This document shows positions 42,201-49,576 of a stretch of DNA of 64,000 bases, piece by piece. A model generated the notes under the pieces. The model had not been told where the DNA came from. It ran no database searches and was given only the letters and a program-made list of their open reading frames with translations. A program made the position numbers and the translations under genes. Numbering within the stretch: the stretch's first letter is position 1; each line of letters begins with the position of its first letter. This DNA is from Xanthomonas hortorum (GTDB lineage: Bacteria; Pseudomonadota; Gammaproteobacteria; Xanthomonadales; Xanthomonadaceae), in NCBI RefSeq assembly GCF_002940005.1, contig NZ_MDEF01000001.1, one strand, 5' to 3'.

Positions 42201-44378
42201 ATGAGATTCCACATTGCATCGGAGCCATGCACGGCTTCGGGAACGGGCGCACGCGCATATCTTCTGCCTCGCGTCATGCAGCATGCCCTGAAGGGCGCGC
42301 TGCTGATCTGGTTGATGATCGCGGCATCGACCGTGTCGTATGCGGAAGAGGTGTCTCCCCGCCGCCTGTTGGAGGTGGCTGACCTGGCGAACCCGGTGAT
42401 CTCCCCGAACGGCCGGCAAGTGGCGTTCCGGCTGGAGAGGGCGTCGGTCGAACGCAATACCTACGACACCGCCTGGTATGTGCAAGACATGGATGGTGCC
42501 GCGCCGCCTCGCCGCGTGGCGGACGGTGGCGTTCTGCTGCGCGACTATGCGACCGGGGGCATCGAGTTGCCGGCACCGGCACTCTGGTCGCCCGATGGCC
42601 GCTGGATCTACTACCGTGCGATGATCGACGGAAAGATCGCAGTCTGGCGCGCAGCGGCAGACGGCTCGCGGGCAGAGCTGGTGACCCGCGACCCCGCTGA
42701 TGTCCGGGCGTTCGCGGTTAGCCCGGACGGACAGACCCTGAAGTACAGCGTCGGCGCCACGCGGGAGGAAGTCATCGGAGCCGAGCAGGCCGAGTACGAG
42801 CGCGGCATACGCATCAACGACAGTGTGTTCATCGGGGCCGGCCTGTTCCGGTCGAGTCGATTGGAAGGACGGCCGGCGACACAGCGCTTCATCGACGATT
42901 ATTGGTTTACCGTTGGCCCGCTGCTGGCCAATGTGCCGAGCCGCTGGAAAGCGGTTGACTTGGCAACTCAGGGAACGCGCGACCTTGCTCAGGCCGACGT
43001 ACCGCCCACCGTGCCCACGATATCGGACCTGTCCAAGCGCCTGTCGCCGCCCTCGACACTGGCTCAGCACCCGGATGGCATGCGCCTCGCCATTCTGACC
43101 CGAATCGGGGAGGAAGAAGGACGCTTGAGCAAGCCCGACGTCGAACTGGCCATGCTCCCCAGCGTGCGCTCGGACAGGCCGGTGAAGTGCCAGGACGTGC
43201 TCTGCATCGGCAAGAACATCACCGATGTTCGCTGGCGGCCGGGCAGCGACGACGAAGTGCTGTTCACCGTGGTCGATCGTCACGAAGGTCGAGCTTGGTC
43301 GATGTTCCTCTGGAACGTCTCGACCGGAGCGGTGCGCCCGGTGGTGCATAGCAGGGGGCTGCTGGCGGGTAGCAGGAGGCCATCGGATCCTTGCGGCTTG
43401 TCGTCCGAGGCCTTGGTATGTGTCGTTGCCGAGGCGGACCAGCCCCCACGTCTGGAAGCGATCGATCTGGCGACAGGGCGTCGTCAGCTGCTGTTCGAGC
43501 CTAACGCGGCGCTGGCTTTGGACATTGCCGCAAAGACGCCGGCTAGGCTGCTTCGCTGGACGGATGAGCGTGGCCGCGAGTACACGGGATGGCTGTTCCA
43601 GGCGCGGGGCACCCCGTCCGGTGCGCCCCCGCCGCTGTTCGTGACCTTCTACACCTGCGACGGCTTTCTGCGTGGAGGTGTGGGCGACGAGTGGCCGCTG
43701 GTCTCATTCGCCGAGCAGGGCATTTCCGCGCTGTGCATCAACGGCAACCCTGGATACCGCGAAGCCGTCGAAAACTACGGGCAGGGACTTCTTGCGGTTG
43801 AGAGCGTGGTTGAGCTGCTGGCGGCAAGGGGCGAGATTGATCATTCCAAAGTCGGCATGGGAGGGCAGAGCTACGGCAGCGAGGTCACCATGTGGACTGC
43901 CATGCACTCGAACGTCCTGGCCGCCGCATCGGTCAGCGGGATTTCGATCACGCGAACGCTTTATCTGTTCAATACCCTGCGCGAGAACACGCTTTCCATG
44001 ATAAAGAGGAACTGGCAGATTGACTCGATAGAGGAACCCACCGAACAGTGGCAAACCTTGTCGCCGGTGTTCAATCTAGAGAAGATTCTCGTCCCGATCT
44101 TGTTTCAGCTCTCGGAGCAGGAGTACCTGATGACATTGGACTATTCCCTGCCGCTGATCCGCAGGCATCAGGGCGATATGTATGTGTTCCCTGACGAGCC
44201 GCACACAAAGTTCAGTCCAAGTCATAAGCTGGCCGTCTACGAGAGGAATGTCGATTGGTTTCGATTCTGGCTGCAAGGACATGAAAACGCTGACCCGTTG
44301 AAATCCGACCAGTATTCGATATGGCGCCAGATGAGAGAGAGGTTGGCAAAGGTTGATGTGAAGGGCAGCAGAGACTGA
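42201..44378 (+). CDS. Lasso peptide isopeptidase (AtxE2-like, prolyl-oligopeptidase family S9)
   Basis: 725-residue exported alpha/beta hydrolase with an N-terminal beta-propeller. It cleaves the isopeptide bond that closes the lasso ring. The first Met gives a 25-residue extension before the better signal peptide start at 42276 (MQHALKGALLIWLMIAASTVSYAEE). Propeller repeats include VISPNGRQVAFRL and ALWSPDGRWIYY. Catalytic Ser is S557 in GGQSYGS and His is H668 in DEPHTKF; the Ser-His spacing of 111 residues equals that recalled for AtxE2 (S527/H638), and a Glu in SEQEYL (~639-641) would be the third member. Co-transcribed with the receptor; its stop is 5 bp from the convergent cyclase stop. 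Confidence 0.9.
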   Translation: MRFHIASEPCTASGTGARAYLLPRVMQHALKGALLIWLMIAASTVSYAEEVSPRRLLEVADLANPVISPNGRQVAFRLERASVERNTYDTAWYVQDMDGAAPPRRVADGGVLLRDYATGGIELPAPALWSPDGRWIYYRAMIDGKIAVWRAAADGSRAELVTRDPADVRAFAVSPDGQTLKYSVGATREEVIGAEQAEYERGIRINDSVFIGAGLFRSSRLEGRPATQRFIDDYWFTVGPLLANVPSRWKAVDLATQGTRDLAQADVPPTVPTISDLSKRLSPPSTLAQHPDGMRLAILTRIGEEEGRLSKPDVELAMLPSVRSDRPVKCQDVLCIGKNITDVRWRPGSDDEVLFTVVDRHEGRAWSMFLWNVSTGAVRPVVHSRGLLAGSRRPSDPCGLSSEALVCVVAEADQPPRLEAIDLATGRRQLLFEPNAALALDIAAKTPARLLRWTDERGREYTGWLFQARGTPSGAPPPLFVTFYTCDGFLRGGVGDEWPLVSFAEQGISALCINGNPGYREAVENYGQGLLAVESVVELLAARGEIDHSKVGMGGQSYGSEVTMWTAMHSNVLAAASVSGISITRTLYLFNTLRENTLSMIKRNWQIDSIEEPTEQWQTLSPVFNLEKILVPILFQLSEQEYLMTLDYSLPLIRRHQGDMYVFPDEPHTKFSPSHKLAVYERNVDWFRFWLQGHENADPLKSDQYSIWRQMRERLAKVDVKGSRD

Positions 44379-44383
44379 CAGCA

Positions 44384-46120
44384 CTAATCTTGATGGCGTA
44401 GCCAATTTTCAAACATGCACAGATAGAATATCCGTAGGAAAGAAAAATCACGTGGCGGAAAATCGCGCTGGAAAAACTCCTCAAGCGCCGTCACGTCAAG
44501 TAAGCCTTGTGACCGTAGGCATCCCGACATTAGAAAGCCTCGCAACTGAACTCTGTTTTCTTTATAGACAACACCTGCGAAGTTCAAGTAAGAACCCTTG
44601 CTTCTTCGATTCAGGACGTCATGGGGTATGGCATCCGCGAATGCCGCCCTGGCTACGGAGCGATTCTTGCCTTCGGAAACGCACATCCACGTGGGGACTC
44701 TCAGGCACGCCTCCATGACAGGTTGAGAAAGCAAAGGAATACGCACGTGCTTAGCTGTGCCACGGGGAGTGCCGTCTCTGTAGGACTGTGTTACAATAAG
44801 ATCAAATATTTTCTGTCGATCTCCTAGTAGGGCGCTTGCTGGAGCGTCGAACCAAGGATGACTTTCAAGCATGTCAACCGCTTTGGCTGGATCAAGGAGC
44901 GAGCAGTCTTTTTTCCAAAGGGCTTTGGATGGATTAATTAGTTTCTTAAGCGTCAGTTGCGCGGCCTTCCAGAGTGTGCATTGATGCAGCGAGGAGAGAT
45001 TATGCAATGCGGTGAATCCTGCTGCCAGGCCGCGCTCCCTGTACGCATCCACGGCGGGCGCCACGCCTCTCAGGTAGCCAAATACGGAGTCACCGCCGGC
45101 CCCGGAGAAGAAGCTGTTTACGCGATGCGTATTGCCTGCTGCGGACAGTAACTCATAGCTGGTTTGGTGAAGTATCCCCATTCCAGGAGCAACTGCATCT
45201 GGCGATGGTGTGAAGTGGAAATGCGCGTCCTTTGAACTGACGTTCAGGGAATGAAGGTCGGTTCCAAGATGGTCAGTCATCTGCTTGGCGTAGTGCTGTT
45301 CATCCTCTCCGGGCAGTGGTGTTACTACGGTGCAACAGGTTACACGGACATCCACGTCACGCAGGCAGGCGGCCACGATCGAGGAGTCTAGGCCGCCTGA
45401 CAACTCTAGAAGAATATCGCCGTCCAGTTCTGCCAAGGCCCTGACGGTGGATGCTACTGCTTGACGGACGTTCGCAGCGGCCTCCTCGGGGCTGCCGTAC
45501 CTTTGCCCGGCTGCGACGAATGTCCAGGGACTCCATGCCAGCCGCACAACCGCCACGGCTCCATGCAGATTCAGCGAACAGCCCGGCAGCAGCTCGCTGA
45601 TCTCGGAGAGCCCTGTGCGCGCGGTCCTGAGGTAAGGGAAGGTCAATCCATGGGAAATGTAAGCCCAGTCGACTTGTCTTCTGCAGAGATTGAGGCGTAT
45701 CGCGATCGATATGCTGGAAGTGATAAAGCCATTGCTTCCCTGGAACGAGTACACGCACGGAAGGCCGCCGCTAGGATCGCGCAGAATGTTCAGTGGCCGC
45801 CCGGACGCACCTGAAGAATGGATCAGGATGTAGTCGCCCCAGCAGTTTTCCAGCAGGTGCTTCTCAAGTTCCGCGTAGTCCCTGCACTGCATGAACGCTA
45901 GAGCCTCAGTGACGGGCTGCCCCTCCCGAGTAAACACGTGGCCGATGATCGCGCCATGCCCGGGAATCGGTAACGTCGGCGTATCTCTGGAGACGAACAG
46001 TCTGACAGCGCCTTGCAAAAGGCGGCTCTTCATACCCATTTCGCTTAAGGCGGCCTGTTGCGTGGCGTGCGCTTCATGCCCGCTATCGCACTCCACAAGC
46101 ACGATATAGCGGTAGTTCAT
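44384..46120 (-). CDS. Lasso peptide cyclase C (asparagine-synthetase-like)
   Basis: 578-residue ATP-dependent macrolactam synthetase. The N-terminal half is a glutaminase-fold relic (GHGAIIGHVFTREGQPV, RDPSGGLPCVYSF); the C-terminal half is the AMP-forming synthetase with PP-loop SGGLDSS at ~241-247, GAGGDSVFGYLRG and RSKGSYLNFAGVVY. This is the size and layout of McjC/AtxC-type cyclases, which adenylate the ring Asp/Glu side chain and join it to the core N terminus. ATG at 46120 overlaps the B stop by one base (TGATG). Codon use is clearly less GC-rich than in the backbone genes. Confidence 0.93.
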   Translation of the reverse strand: MNYRYIVLVECDSGHEAHATQQAALSEMGMKSRLLQGAVRLFVSRDTPTLPIPGHGAIIGHVFTREGQPVTEALAFMQCRDYAELEKHLLENCWGDYILIHSSGASGRPLNILRDPSGGLPCVYSFQGSNGFITSSISIAIRLNLCRRQVDWAYISHGLTFPYLRTARTGLSEISELLPGCSLNLHGAVAVVRLAWSPWTFVAAGQRYGSPEEAAANVRQAVASTVRALAELDGDILLELSGGLDSSIVAACLRDVDVRVTCCTVVTPLPGEDEQHYAKQMTDHLGTDLHSLNVSSKDAHFHFTPSPDAVAPGMGILHQTSYELLSAAGNTHRVNSFFSGAGGDSVFGYLRGVAPAVDAYRERGLAAGFTALHNLSSLHQCTLWKAAQLTLKKLINPSKALWKKDCSLLDPAKAVDMLESHPWFDAPASALLGDRQKIFDLIVTQSYRDGTPRGTAKHVRIPLLSQPVMEACLRVPTWMCVSEGKNRSVARAAFADAIPHDVLNRRSKGSYLNFAGVVYKENRVQLRGFLMSGCLRSQGLLDVTALEEFFQRDFPPRDFSFLRIFYLCMFENWLRHQD

Positions 46121-46800
46121 CAGAGCACCAAGATCGGTGTATGGGCGTTCGCTTGTCCGATGGTTTCGTTCAAGGTCATGCCCTCGGCTTGCACCCAGCA
46201 GTGCGCCGAAAACGGATCTAAGGTGACGCCGAAGACGATGGACGCGTGCGGTCCGCGCCTAGACAGGAACCGGGTCATGGACAGCGAGTCGAGAAGACAG
46301 GAGGGCTCTACAGGTACATAGCGCCGGGCGCGCCTGAATGCAGAGGCAGCTTTTAGAATGCGCTGCTCCATCGTTTCGATCGTGCAGCCGGCATATTTTG
46401 CAGTTCTGGTTTGCCTGTAGACGACCAACTCGTCAAGAACTTCCTTGAGTTTTCTTGTCTTGAGCTGGCGTGCCGTAGAACGTACTGTGGCATACACCTC
46501 AAGATAAGTGAAGAAATTGACCGATGGTTGCGCAGAGTCATCTTCGACGGCACTGCGGATTGGGCGTTCAATGGCTAAGGATGCCGCACTGTTATCGGCG
46601 ACAGGCACCTCAACCAACACATTCCTTTTCAACAGCCAGCTGATATGATCTCTAGGACTCTCGTCGCCATCGAGAAAGGCAATCAGCTCGCGCTCAATGG
46701 TGTCGGGTAATTGGAAGTACCGATCTTCCCGAACGTCAAGGAAGACAAGGTGGCCGTTTAATCGACAGAACGAAAGATCATCTCGCAACTGGTATGGCAC
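46120..46800 (-). CDS. Lasso leader peptidase B (fused RRE B1 and transglutaminase-like B2)
   Basis: 226-residue protein starting at GTG, with AGGGAGG upstream. Residues ~1-80 are the PqqD-like RiPP recognition element (LRDDLSFCRLNGHLVFLDVREDRYFQLP); the C-terminal part is the transglutaminase-like B2 protease. C168 (PVEPSCLLDSLS) and H200 (FSAHCWVQAEG) are 32 residues apart, as are C150 and H182 of McjB; the third catalytic position (D194 in McjB) corresponds to E212 here, in TLNETIGQ. It removes the leader from the precursor so that the cyclase can act. Coupled to the cyclase gene by a one-base overlap. Confidence 0.92.
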   Translation of the reverse strand: MPYQLRDDLSFCRLNGHLVFLDVREDRYFQLPDTIERELIAFLDGDESPRDHISWLLKRNVLVEVPVADNSAASLAIERPIRSAVEDDSAQPSVNFFTYLEVYATVRSTARQLKTRKLKEVLDELVVYRQTRTAKYAGCTIETMEQRILKAASAFRRARRYVPVEPSCLLDSLSMTRFLSRRGPHASIVFGVTLDPFSAHCWVQAEGMTLNETIGQANAHTPILVL

Positions 46801-46824
46801 GGACTCGCCCTCCCTTTGGCATGA

Positions 46825-46848
46825 GGGGCGCGCCCTCCGGCGCGCCCC
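46825..46848 (-). promoter_or_regulatory. Stable hairpin between lasso precursor and B genes
   Basis: GGGGCGCGCC, 4-nt loop, GGCGCGCCCC: a perfect 10-bp G/C stem lying 9 bp after the precursor stop and 24 bp before the B start. No U-run follows. Similar hairpins lie between A and B genes of other proteobacterial lasso operons, where they are thought to give partial termination or mRNA protection so that precursor exceeds enzyme. Confidence 0.75.
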
Positions 46849-46857
46849 GCTGCTTGC

Positions 46858-47010
46858 TTACTCCTCGGAGATTCCCAGAGGTATCGGGGTTCCCATGTTG
46901 GGGAACTCGAGATCCCCGCCAGGGCCCTTGGTCTCGACGCTGGCGACGCCGAGCTCGATGACATCCTCCTGCGCATCGCGACGCGGGGTGGTATCGTTGG
47001 TGTTGTTCAT
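46858..47010 (-). CDS. Lasso peptide precursor A, predicted 22-residue core with 7-residue ring
   Basis: 50-residue precursor. Start ATG at 47010 has AGGAG about 7 bases upstream. The leader (28 residues) ends in the proteobacterial pattern IELGVASVETK with Thr at the penultimate position. The core would begin at Gly29: ring GPGGDLE, with the only acidic residue at an accepted position being Glu7, followed by a 15-residue tail FPNMGTPIPLGISEE. A Gly1-Glu7 macrolactam would be a 7-membered ring, the smallest class known, described for the xanthomonins of Xanthomonas. Asp5 is too close for a lasso. The last residues may be trimmed in vivo. Small gene, but its place before B and C makes it secure. 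Confidence 0.9.
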   Translation of the reverse strand: MNNTNDTTPRRDAQEDVIELGVASVETKGPGGDLEFPNMGTPIPLGISEE

Positions 47011-47073
47011 TGCGGTCTCCTGCTGGTCTACGTCACGCCTGCCGTGACAACCCCAGCGTAGGAACCCCAGCAC

Positions 47074-47137
47074 TTAATTATCAAATAATTAATCGACAAT
47101 TAAGTATTAATTGTTTGCAGGCTGTGACAACTGTCAC
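47074..47137 (-). promoter_or_regulatory. AT-rich control region with two palindromes upstream of the lasso operon
   Basis: TTAATTAT-CAA-ATAATTAA (47074-47092, 8-bp perfect arms) and GTGACA-AC-TGTCAC (47124-47137, 6-bp perfect arms) lie 64 and 114 bp upstream of the precursor start. The 47070-47120 stretch is almost pure A/T in a GC-rich element, and a GATAAT on the minus strand within the first palindrome could be a -10 box, so the palindrome may be an operator. The ECF motif found at 34999 and 39457 is not seen here. The rest of the divergent gap (47138-47384) shows nothing recognisable. Confidence 0.55.
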
Positions 47138-47384
47138 CGTCCAGCGCCCTGCAGTGGGTTGACGATCCGGCGCCGTTGTGGCTTGTCAGTGATACTGGCG
47201 TTGTGGTTCGCCGATGCCGGCCTGAACTGCGCACGCGGAGCGATGTCCCTCTCTCGCGTCAAGTTGCCACCGCCCGTTTTCTCGAATCGGAGCGCGGCCG
47301 CGTGGATCGCCTCCCGGGACGGCAGATGGACAGGCTTGTTCCTGCAGGACTACGATGCCCATGAACGGGGGGTGCAAGGAGCGC

Positions 47385-48389
47385 ATGGGGACTCGGGTTC
47401 ACCGCTGGACCACTTGGGGGGTGGGCACGCTGTTGGCGTCCCTGGCTTCCGTCGCGTGGGCGGCCGGCGACCACCTCGACGCGCTTCGCGCCCAGTTCGA
47501 ACTGCCCGACGAGCAGGTGGACTACGCGGCCGCCAAGCTCGCGGTGGACCAGCTCATCCACCCGAGCACGGACGCGGCCGCGGTGCGCCGCGAGCTCGAC
47601 GCATGGGAGCGAGCCGTTCGCGGCAACGCGCCCGCGAGCCCCACCGCGCGCCAGGTGCTCGATGCGCTGCTCGAGACGCTCTACGCGCCGGGCCCGTGGA
47701 ACCAGGGCGAGCCGTTCACCTACGACCTGAGCGACCCGCTTGGGCGCGACCCCGGGAACAAGCGGCTGGCCACCTACCTCGCCACGCGCCAGGGCAACTG
47801 CGTCTCCATGCCCATCCTGGTGGTCATCCTGGGCCAGCGGCTGGGGCTGCCGGTCGCCTTGGCGACCGCGCCCAGCCACGTGATGGTGAAGTTCGCCGAC
47901 GACGCGCAGCAGGCGTGGTTGAACGTCGAGGCCACCGCCGGCGGCTTCAAGTACGACAGCAGCTACGAACGCGAGACGGGGATCTCCGAAGCGGCGCTGG
48001 ACAACGGGCTCTACCTGCGCCCCTTGTCGCCGCGCGAGGGGGTGGGCGTCATCGCCAGCACCTTGATGGAGCACTACGCGGCCCGGAACGACGGCGACGC
48101 GCTCATGGCGGTCGCGGACCTGGCGCTGGCGGCCAACCCCAAGGACGCCGTCGCCATGGTGTGGAAGGCCAACGCCTACTACCTGCAGACCCAGCAGCGC
48201 ATCAGGTCCCGGTATCCCGGCGCGGCGGACGTGCCGCCGGCACTCCATGACGAGTACCGCCGATTGACCCAGGAGAACCTGGCGTGGTTCGCCAGGGCCG
48301 AATCGCTCGGCTGGGCGCAGAAGACACCCGAGCAGGAAGCCGGCTACCTGCAATCCATCCAGCGCGAGCGCGCGCGAAGGGGGCAGTGA
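47385..48389 (+). CDS. Exported transglutaminase-like protein (SirB1/TPR type)
   Basis: 334-residue protein with a signal peptide (MGTRVHRWTTWGVGTLLASLASVAWAAG). The central transglutaminase-like domain contains TYLATRQGNCVSMPILVVILGQRLGLPVALATAPSHVMVKF, with Cys ~139 and His ~165 as the likely catalytic pair, and NVEATAGG where the third residue is expected. A short helical-repeat region (AVADLALAANPKDAVAMVWKANAYYLQTQQ) follows. An in-frame Met at 47355 is an alternative start. The stop overlaps the next ATG (TGATG), coupling it to the RHS-tip gene. Function unknown. Confidence 0.75.
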   Translation: MGTRVHRWTTWGVGTLLASLASVAWAAGDHLDALRAQFELPDEQVDYAAAKLAVDQLIHPSTDAAAVRRELDAWERAVRGNAPASPTARQVLDALLETLYAPGPWNQGEPFTYDLSDPLGRDPGNKRLATYLATRQGNCVSMPILVVILGQRLGLPVALATAPSHVMVKFADDAQQAWLNVEATAGGFKYDSSYERETGISEAALDNGLYLRPLSPREGVGVIASTLMEHYAARNDGDALMAVADLALAANPKDAVAMVWKANAYYLQTQQRIRSRYPGAADVPPALHDEYRRLTQENLAWFARAESLGWAQKTPEQEAGYLQSIQRERARRGQ

Positions 48390-49141
48390 TGCGCAACAGC
48401 GTTCCAGGGCTGTTCGCCACCGCGTTGTGCGTGCTGGCGTTCAACGCCTCCGCCCGCTTCGTGTCGGTGGACCCCGTCAAGGCCAATCCGAACAACGGGC
48501 AGAACTTCAACCGCTACTACTACGGCAACAACAATCCCTACCGTTTCATCGATCCCGACGGGCGTGCGGCATGCCCGAAAGGCTCGGGCGGCGCCTGCAT
48601 CGACTCGCCGCGCACGGAAACGGGCACCACCGTCCAGGCCGGCCCCACCCAGCAGCAGCAGGCGGTGGACGGTCAGGTACGCTCGGCCTCGCGCAGCAAC
48701 GCGCTGTCCGATGGCACCAGGCTCAACTTCAGCGGCCAGGAGCAGGGATTCAAGGCGTCGGCCGACGGGACGGCCTCCAATCCCATGCAGCCGATCTGCC
48801 AGCGCTGCGCCGACGGCTCCACCCGGGAGGGCGGCGTGTTCAACGTGCGCGCCCTGGGCCCGGACGAGAGCGGCGGGCACACGCACAGCAACCGGCTGTC
48901 GGGCCTGCCCGGGCCCGAGGACGGCAGCCTGGCGCGCGCCACCGACAGGTCGGCCTACGTGATCTCCGAGCGGGGCGCGTTCAGCATCGAAAAAACCGAC
49001 GTGGGCTACCGCATCCGTGTCATCGACGGCGCGCGGCCCACCAGCGGGGAGCGGTCGCAAATGCGCGCCACCATCGACGGGTGGAACCAGCACCAGGGCG
49101 GCTCGGGGGTCTCATGCAGCACCACGCCCGGCGGCTGCTGA
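48389..49141 (+). CDS. Orphan secreted RHS core tip with variable C-terminal domain
   Basis: 250-residue protein in which a signal peptide (MRNSVPGLFATALCVLAFNASA) runs straight into the RHS repeat-associated core end, RFVSVDPVKANPNNGQNF then NRYYYGNNNPYRFIDPDGR, with none of the usual >1000-residue RHS shell. After the DPDGR-type boundary come ~190 residues including GGHTHSNRLSGLPGPEDGSLARATDRSAYVISERGAFSI, where H164, H166 and D176 resemble a degenerate JAB/JAMM or DUF4329-type HxH...D metal site. This may be a detached polymorphic-toxin tip that has gained its own Sec signal. Activity is not established. Downstream, a lipoprotein gene overlaps its 3' end. Confidence 0.7.
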   Translation: MRNSVPGLFATALCVLAFNASARFVSVDPVKANPNNGQNFNRYYYGNNNPYRFIDPDGRAACPKGSGGACIDSPRTETGTTVQAGPTQQQQAVDGQVRSASRSNALSDGTRLNFSGQEQGFKASADGTASNPMQPICQRCADGSTREGGVFNVRALGPDESGGHTHSNRLSGLPGPEDGSLARATDRSAYVISERGAFSIEKTDVGYRIRVIDGARPTSGERSQMRATIDGWNQHQGGSGVSCSTTPGGC

Positions 49142-49548
49142 CCGTCCTGCTGGCCGCGCTGCTCGTGGCGGGGTGCGCCCAGCGCATCGTGCGCGGCGGG
49201 TTCGGCGCCTGCTCGCCCGGCGCCGCGTGCACGCTGGGCGGCAAGCTCCAGCTGTTTCCGGGCGAGCCGGCGGGGGCGGCCATCCTCACCGACAGCGGCC
49301 AGTGCGCGAAGCTGGCGCTGCCCGATGCGTTCTACGCCGATCCCCTGCACCAGCGCTGGCACGACCGGGTCGTGGAGGTGCAGGGACGCGCGTTCGCCCA
49401 GCCCGACACCGAGACCGACCTGGGGGTGCTGAGCTGGTTCTCCGAGCAGGACCGCAAGCTCGCCACCGGGATGTGCGACCACGGCCCGGGCGTCTACGTG
49501 GAGACCCTCCGATCGGCCTCTGGCCAGGCGTGGCCCGCGTCGCCCTAG
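49114..49548 (+). CDS. Lipoprotein following the RHS tip
   Basis: 144-residue lipoprotein with lipobox LLVAGC about 20 residues after the Met (MQHHARRLLTVLLAALLVAGC). The mature part has four further cysteines (FGACSPGAACTLGG, SGQCAKL, ATGMCDHGPGVYV) and no recognised domain. It overlaps the RHS-tip gene by 28 bp in another frame. Its place after a possible toxin suggests an immunity or accessory role, but this is inference only. Confidence 0.65.
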   Translation: MQHHARRLLTVLLAALLVAGCAQRIVRGGFGACSPGAACTLGGKLQLFPGEPAGAAILTDSGQCAKLALPDAFYADPLHQRWHDRVVEVQGRAFAQPDTETDLGVLSWFSEQDRKLATGMCDHGPGVYVETLRSASGQAWPASP

Positions 49549-49576
49549 CGGCTCGCCCTGGCTCTGCGCTTGGCGG

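Noticed and set aside
46858..47073. Longer lasso precursor beginning 21 codons upstream
   Set aside because: The upstream extension has no leader-like features, whereas the ATG at 47010 has a well-placed AGGAG and gives a leader of normal length.
47111..47384. Possible gene in the divergent region upstream of the transglutaminase-like gene
   Set aside because: Open frames exist but show no recognisable domain or ribosome site and change character at the real gene start.
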